DNA from: Micromonospora alfalfae | GTDB taxonomy: Bacteria; Actinomycetota; Actinomycetes; Mycobacteriales; Micromonosporaceae | Direction: 5' to 3' | Length of the DNA stretch: 64,000 bases | Assembly: GCF_022230925.1 (NCBI RefSeq) | Contig: NZ_JAKKFH010000009.1 | Location: 124,001 to 188,000 of the forward strand | Part shown: positions 8,475-16,038 of the stretch, piece by piece | How positions within the stretch are numbered: position 1 is the first letter of the stretch | Layout of the letters: every line of letters begins with the position of its first letter | Made by a program: the position numbers and the translations under genes | The notes under the pieces: generated by a model | Told to the model about the DNA's origin: nothing | The model's input: only the letters and a program-made list of their open reading frames with translations | The model's database searches: none

Positions 8475-9080
8475 ATGACGGACCCGCCACGAGCCGACGA
8501 ACCGGGCCGGCATGATCGGGCGGTGACCTCCACGAAGGACAAGATGCTCGCCGGCGAGCCATACATCGCCGACGATCCCGAAATCATCGCCGATCTGGAC
8601 CGGGCCGCCCGGCTGATGGAGCGCTTCAACACCAGTCCGGCGGCCGATCCGCAGGCCCGGATCACGGCACTGCGGGAACTCCTCGGCGAACTGGGCGAGG
8701 ACACCTGGATCCGCCCACCGTTCTACTGCGACTACGGCTGGCAGATCCGCATCGGCCCGCGCAGCTTCGTCAACTACAACGCGGTCTTCCTCGACGTCGC
8801 TCGGATCACCCTCGGCGCGGACGTCCAGGTCGGCCCGAACGTGCAGCTGCTCACCCCGACACACCCGGTCGAGCCCGGCCCGCGACGGGACAAGTGGGAG
8901 GCGGCCAAGCCGATCACCATCGGCGACAACGTGTGGCTCGGCGGCGGCGCCATCGTGTTGGCCGGCGTGACGATCGGCGCGAACACAGTCGTCGGCGCGG
9001 GCGCTGTGGTTACCCGGGACCTGCCCGCCAACGTCGTGGCGGTCGGCAACCCGGCCCGGCCGGTCCGCGAAATCGGCTAG
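8475..9080 (+). CDS. Maltose/galactoside O-acetyltransferase family protein
   Basis: A LbH hexapeptide-repeat acetyltransferase (MaaA/LacA/NodL family), using acetyl-CoA to acetylate a sugar. Family marks are KDKMLAGEPYIADDPEI near the N-terminus, FYCDYGWQIRIG, VFLDVARITLGADVQVGPNVQLLTP with the catalytic His in PTHPVEP, and GDNVWLGGGAIVLAGVTIGANTVVGAG. The ATG at 8475 has aagg upstream and gives 201 residues; the GTG at 8523 would match the usual family start better (185 residues). Its TAG stop overlaps the stop of the opposite-strand kinase gene. Confidence 0.85.
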   Translation: MTDPPRADEPGRHDRAVTSTKDKMLAGEPYIADDPEIIADLDRAARLMERFNTSPAADPQARITALRELLGELGEDTWIRPPFYCDYGWQIRIGPRSFVNYNAVFLDVARITLGADVQVGPNVQLLTPTHPVEPGPRRDKWEAAKPITIGDNVWLGGGAIVLAGVTIGANTVVGAGAVVTRDLPANVVAVGNPARPVREIG

Positions 9081-9724
9081 ACCGGCGGGGGCTCCGCCAG
9101 GCGGACCACCAGGTCAGCCCGGTCGGCGGTGGGGGTGATGAGCGCGGCGTTCGACTCGTCGCTGCCCAGCGCCCACGCCCGCGCCTGCTCCGGAGATCGA
9201 CCGAACGCCTCGTGCCGGGCGGTCAGCCGGCGGTGGCGCACCTCGGCGTCCAGGTCGAGAAACCACGCCTCGTGCAGCAGCGGTCGGATCTCCTGCCAGG
9301 GGAAATCCGGCAACAGCAGGTAGTTGCCCTCGGTCACCACCAACCGGACCGACGGCAGCACCTCGATCGCCCCGGCCACCGGCTCCTCCAACTCGCGGCG
9401 GAACTCCGGCGCGTAGACCGCCGTCGGCTCCAACCGGTGCAGCCGGCGCAGCAGCGAGACGTACCCGTTGGCGTCGAAGGTGTCCACGGCACCCTTGCGG
9501 TCGGCGCGGCCCAGGCGAACCAGTTGCGACTGCGCCAGGTGGAAGCCGTCCATCGGCACCAGGCAGGCGGACGACCCGATCTCGGCGACGATCCGTTCCG
9601 CCAGGGTGGACTTCCCGGCGCCCGGTGCACCGGCGATGCCGAGCAGTTGTCGCGGACCGGCCTCGGCGAGCACCGACGCCCGCGCCACCAACTCTTCGGT
9701 GGACAGCACCCGGGCCGGCGGCAT
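9077..9724 (-). CDS. P-loop nucleoside/sugar kinase (uridine kinase-like)
   Basis: A 215-residue kinase of the uridine kinase/phosphoribulokinase-like P-loop group. It has Walker A (GIAGAPGAGKSTLAERI), a PMDGFHLAQSQL loop, DTFDANGYVSLLRRL, and VVTEGNYLLLPDFPW, all characteristic of the nucleoside/nucleotide kinase family that includes fructose and pantothenate kinase relatives. The exact substrate cannot be read. Its ATG overlaps the stop of the SIMPL gene by one base (TGATG), suggesting coupled translation. Confidence 0.8.
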   Translation of the reverse strand: MPPARVLSTEELVARASVLAEAGPRQLLGIAGAPGAGKSTLAERIVAEIGSSACLVPMDGFHLAQSQLVRLGRADRKGAVDTFDANGYVSLLRRLHRLEPTAVYAPEFRRELEEPVAGAIEVLPSVRLVVTEGNYLLLPDFPWQEIRPLLHEAWFLDLDAEVRHRRLTARHEAFGRSPEQARAWALGSDESNAALITPTADRADLVVRLAEPPPV

Positions 9725-10374
9725 CAGCCCAGAACCGGGTCGCTGATGGTGAACCGGGCCTGCACCGCCGCCTGCACGGTCTGCGGCTGCGGGTCCAACT
9801 CGAGCTCCGGTGGACCACCGCCCGTGCCACCAGCCCCGGCGAAGGCCGCACGGGCGAACATCGGCCGGTCGGCGGGGCCCGCGTCGGCAAGCTCGATCAA
9901 CGAGGTGACCCGGGCGCCCAGCGCCTCCGCGTACTCCCGGGCCCGCAGCAGCGCGTCGCTGATCGCGGCGTGCCGGGCCGCACGATGGGCGGGGCTGTCC
10001 GGACGAAGCTCCCACCACGGGCCGGCCACCTCGACCTGGTCCTGGTCGGCGAGCCGGAGCATCAGCTCGCCCAGCGCTGTGAAGTCGGTGACGGTGACCG
10101 TGGTGGTGACACTGCCGTGCCAGGCGACCACCCGTTCACCCGAGCGCCGGGTCTCCGGCCGCACCCGCAGGTCGCCGGTCTCCCGCCGCGCCACCACCGG
10201 CCCGGAGCCGTCCAGCAGCACCCGGACCGCCGCGGCCCGCTCGGCCAACCGGGTCAGCGTCGCCTCCCGGTCCCGGTCGCGGGCTGTCGCGGTGACCGCG
10301 AACCGGGCCAGCTCGGGAGGCACCTCCCGGTACGCCTCACCGCGCACCTGCACCACCGGACCGTCCGCCGCCAT
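9724..10374 (-). CDS. SIMPL (DUF541) domain protein
   Basis: A 216-residue protein with the SIMPL/DUF541 fold seen from VVQVRGEAYREVPPELARF through ATLTRLAERAAAVRVLL to a C-terminal PQTVQAAVQARFTI, the conserved repeat pattern of the family. No signal peptide is present, so this copy is cytoplasmic, unlike the periplasmic E. coli YggE. Family members are linked to oxidative stress or to interaction with signalling kinases, but a molecular role is not established. It is the upstream partner of the kinase gene. Confidence 0.8.
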   Translation of the reverse strand: MAADGPVVQVRGEAYREVPPELARFAVTATARDRDREATLTRLAERAAAVRVLLDGSGPVVARRETGDLRVRPETRRSGERVVAWHGSVTTTVTVTDFTALGELMLRLADQDQVEVAGPWWELRPDSPAHRAARHAAISDALLRAREYAEALGARVTSLIELADAGPADRPMFARAAFAGAGGTGGGPPELELDPQPQTVQAAVQARFTISDPVLG

Positions 10375-10384
10375 ACCCCTCAGC

Positions 10385-11404
10385 CTAGTCAGCGATGGGG
10401 CGACGCGCCGCGTAGGAAACAGTGTTCGCGTCGGCGCGCAGGGCGGTCAGGTAGCCGCCGGCCACCCCCAGCTCGCGCAACCAGGACACCTCTGCGACGT
10501 GGTCACCACCGGCCGGGAACTGCCTGTCGTCCGCGTCGAACCGCCGGTCGCGCAGCGCCACCCGGGAGGCCCTCGCCTCGTCGTAGCGTGCAGTGAGCGC
10601 CGACGCGTCATCAGCGCGCAGCGCGACGGTCAGGTCGTCCAGGAACGCGGTGACCTCGGCCAGCTCACGCAGCACCCGGTCCCGGTTGCCGAGCAGCATG
10701 TTGGCGGTACGGTCGGCAGGGGTTCCGGCGACCCGGGTGCCGTCGGAGAAGCTGCCGGCGGCGAGCGCGAGGATCGCGTCGCGCAGCGGTGCGCGTTGCA
10801 CGGCGCCGGCCAGCGCGCCGGCGAGCAGGTGCGGCACGTGGGAGGCGAGCGCGGCGGCCGAGTCGTGCTCCGTGGCGGACATCGGCACCACCCGGGCCTC
10901 GAAGACCTCCACCAGCAGCTCGGCCAGCCAACGGAACGCGGTGGTGCCCGGGCCGGGTGCCGGACAGAGCACCCAGGCCGCGCCGGTGAGCAGGTCCGGG
11001 CGCGCGGCCGTCAGGCCAGCCCGGTCGGTGCCCGCCATCGGGTGGCCGGGCACGAACCGGTGCGTCAGCCCCTGCGCGGCGGCGAACGCCGCCACCTGCT
11101 CCTTGGTGCTACCGACGTCGGTGAGCACACAACGCTCGCCGGTCATCGCCGCCACCTCGACCAGCGTCGCCGGCAGGGTGGGCAACGGCCCGCACAGGAA
11201 GACCACGTCCCGATCGGTCACCGCCTCGACCAGGTCGTCCGGAGCGGGTACGCCCACCCGGCGAGTCTCCCGTCGGGTGGCCTCGTCCGGGTCCCACCCG
11301 ACCACGTCGATGCCGGCGGCGGCCATCCGGAGCAGCACCGAGCCACCGATCAGACCGGTGCCGACGACCGCCGCCCGTACCCGCGCACCTGGCCTGTCCA
11401 CCAT
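10385..11404 (-). CDS. tyrA: Prephenate dehydrogenase
   Basis: A 339-residue NAD(P)-dependent enzyme of tyrosine synthesis that oxidatively decarboxylates prephenate. It has an N-terminal Rossmann motif (VVGTGLIGGSV), LTDVGSTKEQV, and the conserved active-site stretch FVPGHPMAGTDRAG, followed by an all-helical dimer domain with SATEHDSAAALASHVPHL. The product is about the standard length for a TyrA without ACT or chorismate mutase domain, although the C-terminal 60 residues are less conserved. It lies 22 bp downstream of dapC and probably shares its transcript. Confidence 0.9.
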   Translation of the reverse strand: MVDRPGARVRAAVVGTGLIGGSVLLRMAAAGIDVVGWDPDEATRRETRRVGVPAPDDLVEAVTDRDVVFLCGPLPTLPATLVEVAAMTGERCVLTDVGSTKEQVAAFAAAQGLTHRFVPGHPMAGTDRAGLTAARPDLLTGAAWVLCPAPGPGTTAFRWLAELLVEVFEARVVPMSATEHDSAAALASHVPHLLAGALAGAVQRAPLRDAILALAAGSFSDGTRVAGTPADRTANMLLGNRDRVLRELAEVTAFLDDLTVALRADDASALTARYDEARASRVALRDRRFDADDRQFPAGGDHVAEVSWLRELGVAGGYLTALRADANTVSYAARRPIAD

Positions 11405-11426
11405 GCTCGACCGCCCGGATCCGCGA

Positions 11427-12530
11427 TCAGGTGAGGCGCGCCGCGACGCCGGCGATGTGCTCGTCGGACTCGGTCAGCGCGACCCGGACATGCTGCCCGG
11501 CCGTCGGGCCGTAGAAGACGCCGGCGGCGACCAGGATGCCGCGTCGGGCCAGCCAGTCGACGGTCTGCCAGCAGTCCTCACCCCTGGTCAGCCAGAGGTA
11601 CAGGCCCGCCTCGGAGTGCTCGACGGTGAACCCGGCACCGGTGAACGCCGCGGTGAGCACCTCCCGCCGGGCCCGGTAACGCTCCCGCTGCTCCTCGGCG
11701 TGTCGCTCGTCCTCCAGCGCGGCCACCATTGCCGCCTGCACCGGCGCGGGCACGATCATGCCGGCATGCTTGCGGACCTTGAGCAGCTCCGCGACGAGCG
11801 CCGGGTCTCCGGCGACGAAGCCGGCCCGGTAGCCGGCGAGGTTGGACCGCTTGGAGAGCGAGTGCACGGCCAGCACCCCGGCGTAGCTACCCCCGCTGAC
11901 CTGCGGAGACAGCACCGAAACCGGGTCGGCCGACCAGCCCAGGGGCAGGTAGCACTCGTCACTGGCGACCACCGCGCCACGCTCGCGGGCCCAGTCGACC
12001 ACCTTGCGCAGGTGCGCCGCGGGCAGCACCCGGCCGGTCGGGTTGCCTGGCGAGTTGACCCAGACCAACCGAACCCGCGAGGTCGGCCCGACCGCCGTGA
12101 GCGAGTCGGTACGAACGACTGTGGCACCGGCCAGCCGGGCCCCGTCCTCATAGGTGGGGTACGCGATCGACGGCACCACCACCACGTCACCCGGGCCGAT
12201 GCCGAGCAGCGTGGGCAGCCAGGCCACCAGCTCCTTCGAGCCGATGGTCGGCAGCACACCGAGACCGTCGACGCCAGCGCCGCAGGCTCGGGACACCCAC
12301 GCCGCGATGGCGGCCCGCAACGCCGGGGTGCCGGCGGTCAGCGGGTAACCGGGAGCATCGGACGCGTCAGCCAACGCCCGCCGGATCACCTCGGGCACCG
12401 GGTCGACCGGCGTACCCATGGAGAGGTTGATCAGGCCCTCCGGATGCGCCGCGGCCAACGTGGCCGCGGCGTCCAGGGTGTCCCAGGTGAACTCGGGCAG
12501 CCGCGACGAGACCGGCGCGGGCCGGTTCAG
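11427..12530 (-). CDS. dapC: Succinyldiaminopimelate transaminase, apparent CTG start
   Basis: A class I/II PLP aminotransferase, the DapC step between dapD and dapE in lysine synthesis. Visible are LPTIGSKELVAWLPTLL, NSPGNPTGRVL, VVASDECYLPLGW, the PLP lysine in VHSLSKRSNLAGYRAGF, and VRVALTESDEHI at the C-terminus. The protein-like frame begins with CTG at 12530, overlapping the ferredoxin stop as CTGA; ggcgaggg lies just upstream. No ATG, GTG or TTG exists between that point and a TTG at 12458, which would delete about 24 residues and lacks a Shine-Dalgarno. In relatives the overlap is usually GTGA, so the CTG is probably used. Confidence 0.88.
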   Translation of the reverse strand: MNRPAPVSSRLPEFTWDTLDAAATLAAAHPEGLINLSMGTPVDPVPEVIRRALADASDAPGYPLTAGTPALRAAIAAWVSRACGAGVDGLGVLPTIGSKELVAWLPTLLGIGPGDVVVVPSIAYPTYEDGARLAGATVVRTDSLTAVGPTSRVRLVWVNSPGNPTGRVLPAAHLRKVVDWARERGAVVASDECYLPLGWSADPVSVLSPQVSGGSYAGVLAVHSLSKRSNLAGYRAGFVAGDPALVAELLKVRKHAGMIVPAPVQAAMVAALEDERHAEEQRERYRARREVLTAAFTGAGFTVEHSEAGLYLWLTRGEDCWQTVDWLARRGILVAAGVFYGPTAGQHVRVALTESDEHIAGVAARLT

Positions 12531-12853
12531 TTGCCCTCGCCGCGCGGCGGCTGCGCGGCGACGAAGGTGGCGTCCTTCTCCACCTTGCCGACCTTCGAGG
12601 CGCCACCGGGCGAGCCCAGGTCCTCGAAGAACTCGTAGTTCGCGCCGGTGTAGTCCTTCCACTGCTCCGGGACGTCGTCCTCGTAGAAGATCGCCTCCAC
12701 GGGGCAGACGGGCTCACAGGCACCACAGTCGACGCACTCGTCGGGGTGGATGTAGAGCATCCGATTGCCCTCGTAAATGCAGTCGACCGGGCACTCCTCG
12801 ATGCATGCCTTGTCGAGCACATCTACGCACGGCTCGGCGATGATGTAGGTCAC
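12527..12853 (-). CDS. fdxA: Seven-iron ferredoxin
   Basis: A 108-residue 3Fe-4S/4Fe-4S ferredoxin. The N-terminus TYIIAEPCVDVLDKACIEEC followed by PVDCIYEG supplies the first set of cysteines, and DECVDCGACEPVCPVEAI the second. The 36-residue tail is typical of actinobacterial FdxA/FdxC. The start is GTG at 12853, with ggagga 9 nt upstream; an ATG four codons earlier has no RBS. It is immediately upstream of dapC, as in Mycobacterium Rv1177/Rv1178, and probably drives the operon's transcription from the gap before 12933. Confidence 0.95.
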   Translation of the reverse strand: MTYIIAEPCVDVLDKACIEECPVDCIYEGNRMLYIHPDECVDCGACEPVCPVEAIFYEDDVPEQWKDYTGANYEFFEDLGSPGGASKVGKVEKDATFVAAQPPRGEGN

Positions 12854-12932
12854 CGGTCTTCTCCTCCGCAAGACTCGCCGCGATCTCCCGCGACGCTAAG
12901 AGCCTAGTATCTCGCCGGGGAGGGGGTCGATC

Positions 12933-13910
12933 GTGCTCCGACAGCAGGATGTGGGACACCGGATCGTGGTCCGCCGGATTGTGGGGATTCGCGAGGGCCG
13001 CCCACTATTTTCCGATGCCCTCGGCGAGCTGGTCGAGCTGAGCGAGACTCATCTCACTCTGGCCACCGCCCAGGGGCCGCTCCGGGTACCGGTGGCGCAG
13101 GTCCACCGCGCCAAGCGCGTTCCGCCGACCCGGCGGCCGACCGCCGCGGCGGTCGTGGCGCTGGAGCGGGCCGCCGACGAGGCCTGGCCGGCGCCGACCC
13201 GGGGCCTACTCGGTGACTGGCTGCTCCGGTCGGCCGAGGGCTGGACCGGGCGCGCCAACTCCGCGCTGCCGATCGGCGACCCGGACCGACCACTGGCCGC
13301 CGCTGTCGACGCGGTGGAGCGCTGGTACGCCGACCTGGGCCAACCCGCGTTGATCAACACGCCGCTGCCGCTCGCCGCACCGGTCGGCGCCGAGCTGGAC
13401 GCCCGTGGCTGGGGCACCCGTCCGCCGACGCTGGTGCAGACCGCGCCGCTGCCCCTACCGGCGTCGACGCCCGCCAGCGGCCAGGCCGACGGGTGGGGCA
13501 GCGCTGTCGTCGAGCTGGCCACCGCGCCGAGCGACGAGTGGCTGGCCATCGCCGCCGGCCGTAAGGGCGGCCTGCCGGACGCCGCCCGGCACGTCCTCAC
13601 CGCCGTGGACCAGGTTCGCTTCGCCCACGTGTACGCCGACAACGCCCTGGTGGCCATCGGCCGTGGCACTGTGACCGGCCAGGGACGCTGGTTGGGCCTC
13701 AGCCTGATCGAGGTCCTGCCGGCGGCCCGCCGCCATGGGTTGGCCCGCCGCGTGATCCACGAGCTGGCCAACTGGGGGGTGGCGGGCGGCGCGACGCACG
13801 CGTTCCTCCAGGTCGAGCAGCGCAACGCGGCGGCTGTCGCGCTCTACCAGCGACTCGGCCTCGTCACCCACCACACCTACCTGACCCGGGTAGCCCCGAA
13901 CACAGCTTGA
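12933..13910 (+). CDS. GNAT acetyltransferase (CG3035/Rv0428c-type)
   Basis: A 325-residue protein with a short N-terminal SH3-like region (HRIVVRRIVGIREGRPLFSD) and a C-terminal GNAT fold. The acetyl-CoA loop is LSLIEVLPAARRHGLARRVI, and FLQVEQRNAAAVALYQRLGL is the usual GNAT motif B. The overall build matches the actinobacterial N-acetylglutamate synthase family described for Corynebacterium Cg3035, but substrate is not proven. The start is GTG at 12933 behind gaggggg. The gene is divergent from fdxA, with a tagtat box at 12905-12910. Confidence 0.75.
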   Translation: MLRQQDVGHRIVVRRIVGIREGRPLFSDALGELVELSETHLTLATAQGPLRVPVAQVHRAKRVPPTRRPTAAAVVALERAADEAWPAPTRGLLGDWLLRSAEGWTGRANSALPIGDPDRPLAAAVDAVERWYADLGQPALINTPLPLAAPVGAELDARGWGTRPPTLVQTAPLPLPASTPASGQADGWGSAVVELATAPSDEWLAIAAGRKGGLPDAARHVLTAVDQVRFAHVYADNALVAIGRGTVTGQGRWLGLSLIEVLPAARRHGLARRVIHELANWGVAGGATHAFLQVEQRNAAAVALYQRLGLVTHHTYLTRVAPNTA

Positions 13911-13985
13911 TCCACTCGGCTTTCAGGAAGTCGCGGCATCCGGACGCCCGGGACCCCCCGACTTCAAGAAGCCGAGTCGATCAAG
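13907..13985. repeat. Dispersed hairpin repeat, ACTCGGCTT type, copy 1
   Basis: A long imperfect inverted repeat. The left arm begins cttgatccactcggcttt and the right arm ends gccgagtcgatcaag, with about 27-bp arms and a GC-rich loop. The left arm contains the stop codon of the GNAT gene. The same arm word recurs at 50029-50094. It sits between converging gene ends, where it could terminate transcription. Confidence 0.8.
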
Positions 13986-13993
13986 AGCGGTGG

Positions 13994-14458
13994 TCAGCGG
14001 CGGACGACTCGGCGGGGCTTGGCGGCCTTGACCTCGGCGTACCGCTTGAGCTGCTGAGAGCGGTAGTCACGGCCGAGCGCGGTGAGCACCAGATAGCCGA
14101 TCAGCAACCCGGCACCAGTCGCGAGCAGGTAGAGCCAGATCTGGGCGAAGAACGTCGCCGCGCCACCGGCGAACGGGTTGTCACCGACCAGCAGCGGCCC
14201 GACCAGCACTGTCAGCAGCAGCGCCACCGGCACCACGAGGGCCATGTCGGCGGCCCAGCCCGCCAGCGGCCGGCGTCGGCCCCAGCGGAAGGCGACCACG
14301 GCGAGGATCAGGCCGATCACCGTGAACATCGTCAGCGACACCCGGTCGGCGGCGGTGTCGTCACCGTCGAAACCGAACCGGGTGATCAGTCGGGCGACCA
14401 CGTTGACCGCGAACAGCGCCGCTACGAGCACCCCGAGGTCACGCCACCGCTTGTCCAT
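13994..14458 (-). CDS. Four-helix membrane protein of unknown function
   Basis: A 154-residue integral membrane protein with four hydrophobic segments (about residues 8-22, 42-58, 73-90 and 107-128), then a basic cytoplasmic tail (AKPRRVVRR). No catalytic motif is seen. It lies downstream of the mshB-linked membrane gene on the same strand, 112 bp away, and its stop is close to a hairpin repeat. Confidence 0.7.
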   Translation of the reverse strand: MDKRWRDLGVLVAALFAVNVVARLITRFGFDGDDTAADRVSLTMFTVIGLILAVVAFRWGRRRPLAGWAADMALVVPVALLLTVLVGPLLVGDNPFAGGAATFFAQIWLYLLATGAGLLIGYLVLTALGRDYRSQQLKRYAEVKAAKPRRVVRR

Positions 14459-14570
14459 CGCCGGACCCTCCTGCCGTACGCCCGTCGCGGGCTCGCATCC
14501 CTGGCAGGAATATCTACCACCCTTACCTGGGAGCCGTCATCACCCGGCAGCAACCAGAACCAGCCCGGCG

Positions 14571-15029
14571 TCAGCCGTCCAGCATGGCCGGCTGCGGGGC
14601 GAGAATCTGCCGGAAGCCCATCACCGCGAAGGTCATCGCGCCGGCCACGATCATGGCCAGCCCGACCCAGTTGTCTCCGGCCAGCAACAGGTCCCCCTCG
14701 TTGGTCCGGATGGCGGCGACCGCCATCAGCGCGAACCACGGCACCGCCGGCAGCGCCACCGCCCAGCGACGGCCCACCGCCTCGTACGCGAACCAGCTCA
14801 GCAGGATGTTGGCGCCGATGGCGAGGAGCACCGACACGCCGACCAGTTGCCCGCCGACGCGGAGCGTGGCGAGCAGCAGCTCCAGTACGCCGGTCAGCAC
14901 ACCGGCGAGGACCACGACGATCCCACCGACCAGCCGGACGCCCAGATCCAGCAGTCGCGGCGGCGGCCCCGCCGGGGGCGGGGCTTCCTGGTCCTCCACG
15001 ACCGTCATCTGTGCGGCCGGCACTGTCAC
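14571..15029 (-). CDS. Membrane protein next to mshB (Rv1171-like position)
   Basis: A protein of about 152 residues with a proline-rich N-terminal tail ([11 protein letters not shown]) and four predicted transmembrane helices ([73 protein letters not shown]). The GTG at 15029 overlaps the mshB stop (GTGA), so coupling is likely; an in-frame ATG at 15008 is the alternative. A small membrane protein follows mshB in Mycobacterium (Rv1171) as well; a DUF6113-type family is possible. Function unknown. Confidence 0.75.
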   Translation of the reverse strand: MTVPAAQMTVVEDQEAPPPAGPPPRLLDLGVRLVGGIVVVLAGVLTGVLELLLATLRVGGQLVGVSVLLAIGANILLSWFAYEAVGRRWAVALPAVPWFALMAVAAIRTNEGDLLLAGDNWVGLAMIVAGAMTFAVMGFRQILAPQPAMLDG

Positions 15030-15952
15030 CGGAGACCCGCCGCCGCGACCGGGGACCGGTCCGGGGCGGTCTCCGCGGGCAGGCCGGCGAAGAGGTCGTC
15101 CTCCCAGCCGTACGGCCCGGTGCCCGGACCCTTCGCACCGACCGCGAGGGTGAAGAACTCCACGCCCATGAACTCGCCACCGAAGTTGCCGGCGATCGAG
15201 TAGAGCCACGAGTTGGCCGGGATCTGGGTGGCGTGCGCCCGCATCGCGGCCTCCTTGGCAGTGTGGTGGTCGGTGCCGTCGATCCGGGCGGCGATCTGGG
15301 CGTCCGGGGTGCCGAAGGGCAGGTCGGCGATGTCCTCGATGCCGCCGAACGGGTTGTCGGACGACTCGGCGAAATGCGTCATGCCGGCCTCCAGGACGCT
15401 GAGCGGCATGGCCGTCCAGTAGACCTTGAGCGGGGCGCAGCCCTCGGCGGTGGCCAACTCGACGGCACGCATGGCCACCCGGTGCGCCTGGATGTGGTCG
15501 GGGTGGCCGTAGAAGCCGTTCGGGTCGTACGTGACGAGCACCTGCGGGCGTACCTCTCGCATGATCTCCACGAGGTGCCCGGCGGCCTCGTCGAGGTCGG
15601 CCTGCCAGAAAGCCCTGGGGTGCTCGTTGGTCGCGAGCCCCATCATCCCGGAGTCACGGTAGCGGCCAGCGCCGCCGAGGAAGCGGTGGTCGCTGACGCC
15701 GAGCGCGGCGCACGCGGCGGCCAGCTCGGCCACGCGGTACCCGCCGAGCTGGTCGGCCTCGGCGGCGGCGAGCTGCGCCAGCGCGGGCACGTGGATCTCG
15801 CCCTCCTCGCCGAGTGTGCAGGTCACCAGCGTGACGTGCGCGCCGTCGGCGGCGTAGTGGGCCATCGTCGAGCCGGTGCCGATCGACTCGTCGTCGGGGT
15901 GCGCGTGGACCAGCAGCAGGCGGCGGTCGGGCAGCATCGTCACGACGGTCAC
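15026..15952 (-). CDS. mshB: N-acetyl-1-D-myo-inositol-2-amino-2-deoxy-glucopyranoside deacetylase
   Basis: The Zn-dependent deacetylase of mycothiol biosynthesis, converting GlcNAc-Ins to GlcN-Ins. The LmbE/PIG-L motif [11 protein letters not shown] supplies the catalytic Asp and metal ligands, [10 protein letters not shown] follows as in MshB proteins, and the third ligand is in [12 protein letters not shown]. The 308-residue length matches. The start is uncertain among GTG 15952 and ATG 15937, neither with a good Shine-Dalgarno. Mycothiol is the actinobacterial thiol buffer, which supports the taxonomic call. Confidence 0.93.
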   Translation of the reverse strand: MTVVTMLPDRRLLLVHAHPDDESIGTGSTMAHYAADGAHVTLVTCTLGEEGEIHVPALAQLAAAEADQLGGYRVAELAAACAALGVSDHRFLGGAGRYRDSGMMGLATNEHPRAFWQADLDEAAGHLVEIMREVRPQVLVTYDPNGFYGHPDHIQAHRVAMRAVELATAEGCAPLKVYWTAMPLSVLEAGMTHFAESSDNPFGGIEDIADLPFGTPDAQIAARIDGTDHHTAKEAAMRAHATQIPANSWLYSIAGNFGGEFMGVEFFTLAVGAKGPGTGPYGWEDDLFAGLPAETAPDRSPVAAAGLR

Positions 15953-16038
15953 TCTAACTGGCAGTTCGGCCCGGCCAACGCTGACGCGTCCGCCCAGGTC
16001 GGCCACATCACCCCCGCTCCCGCTCTACGATTTGGGCT

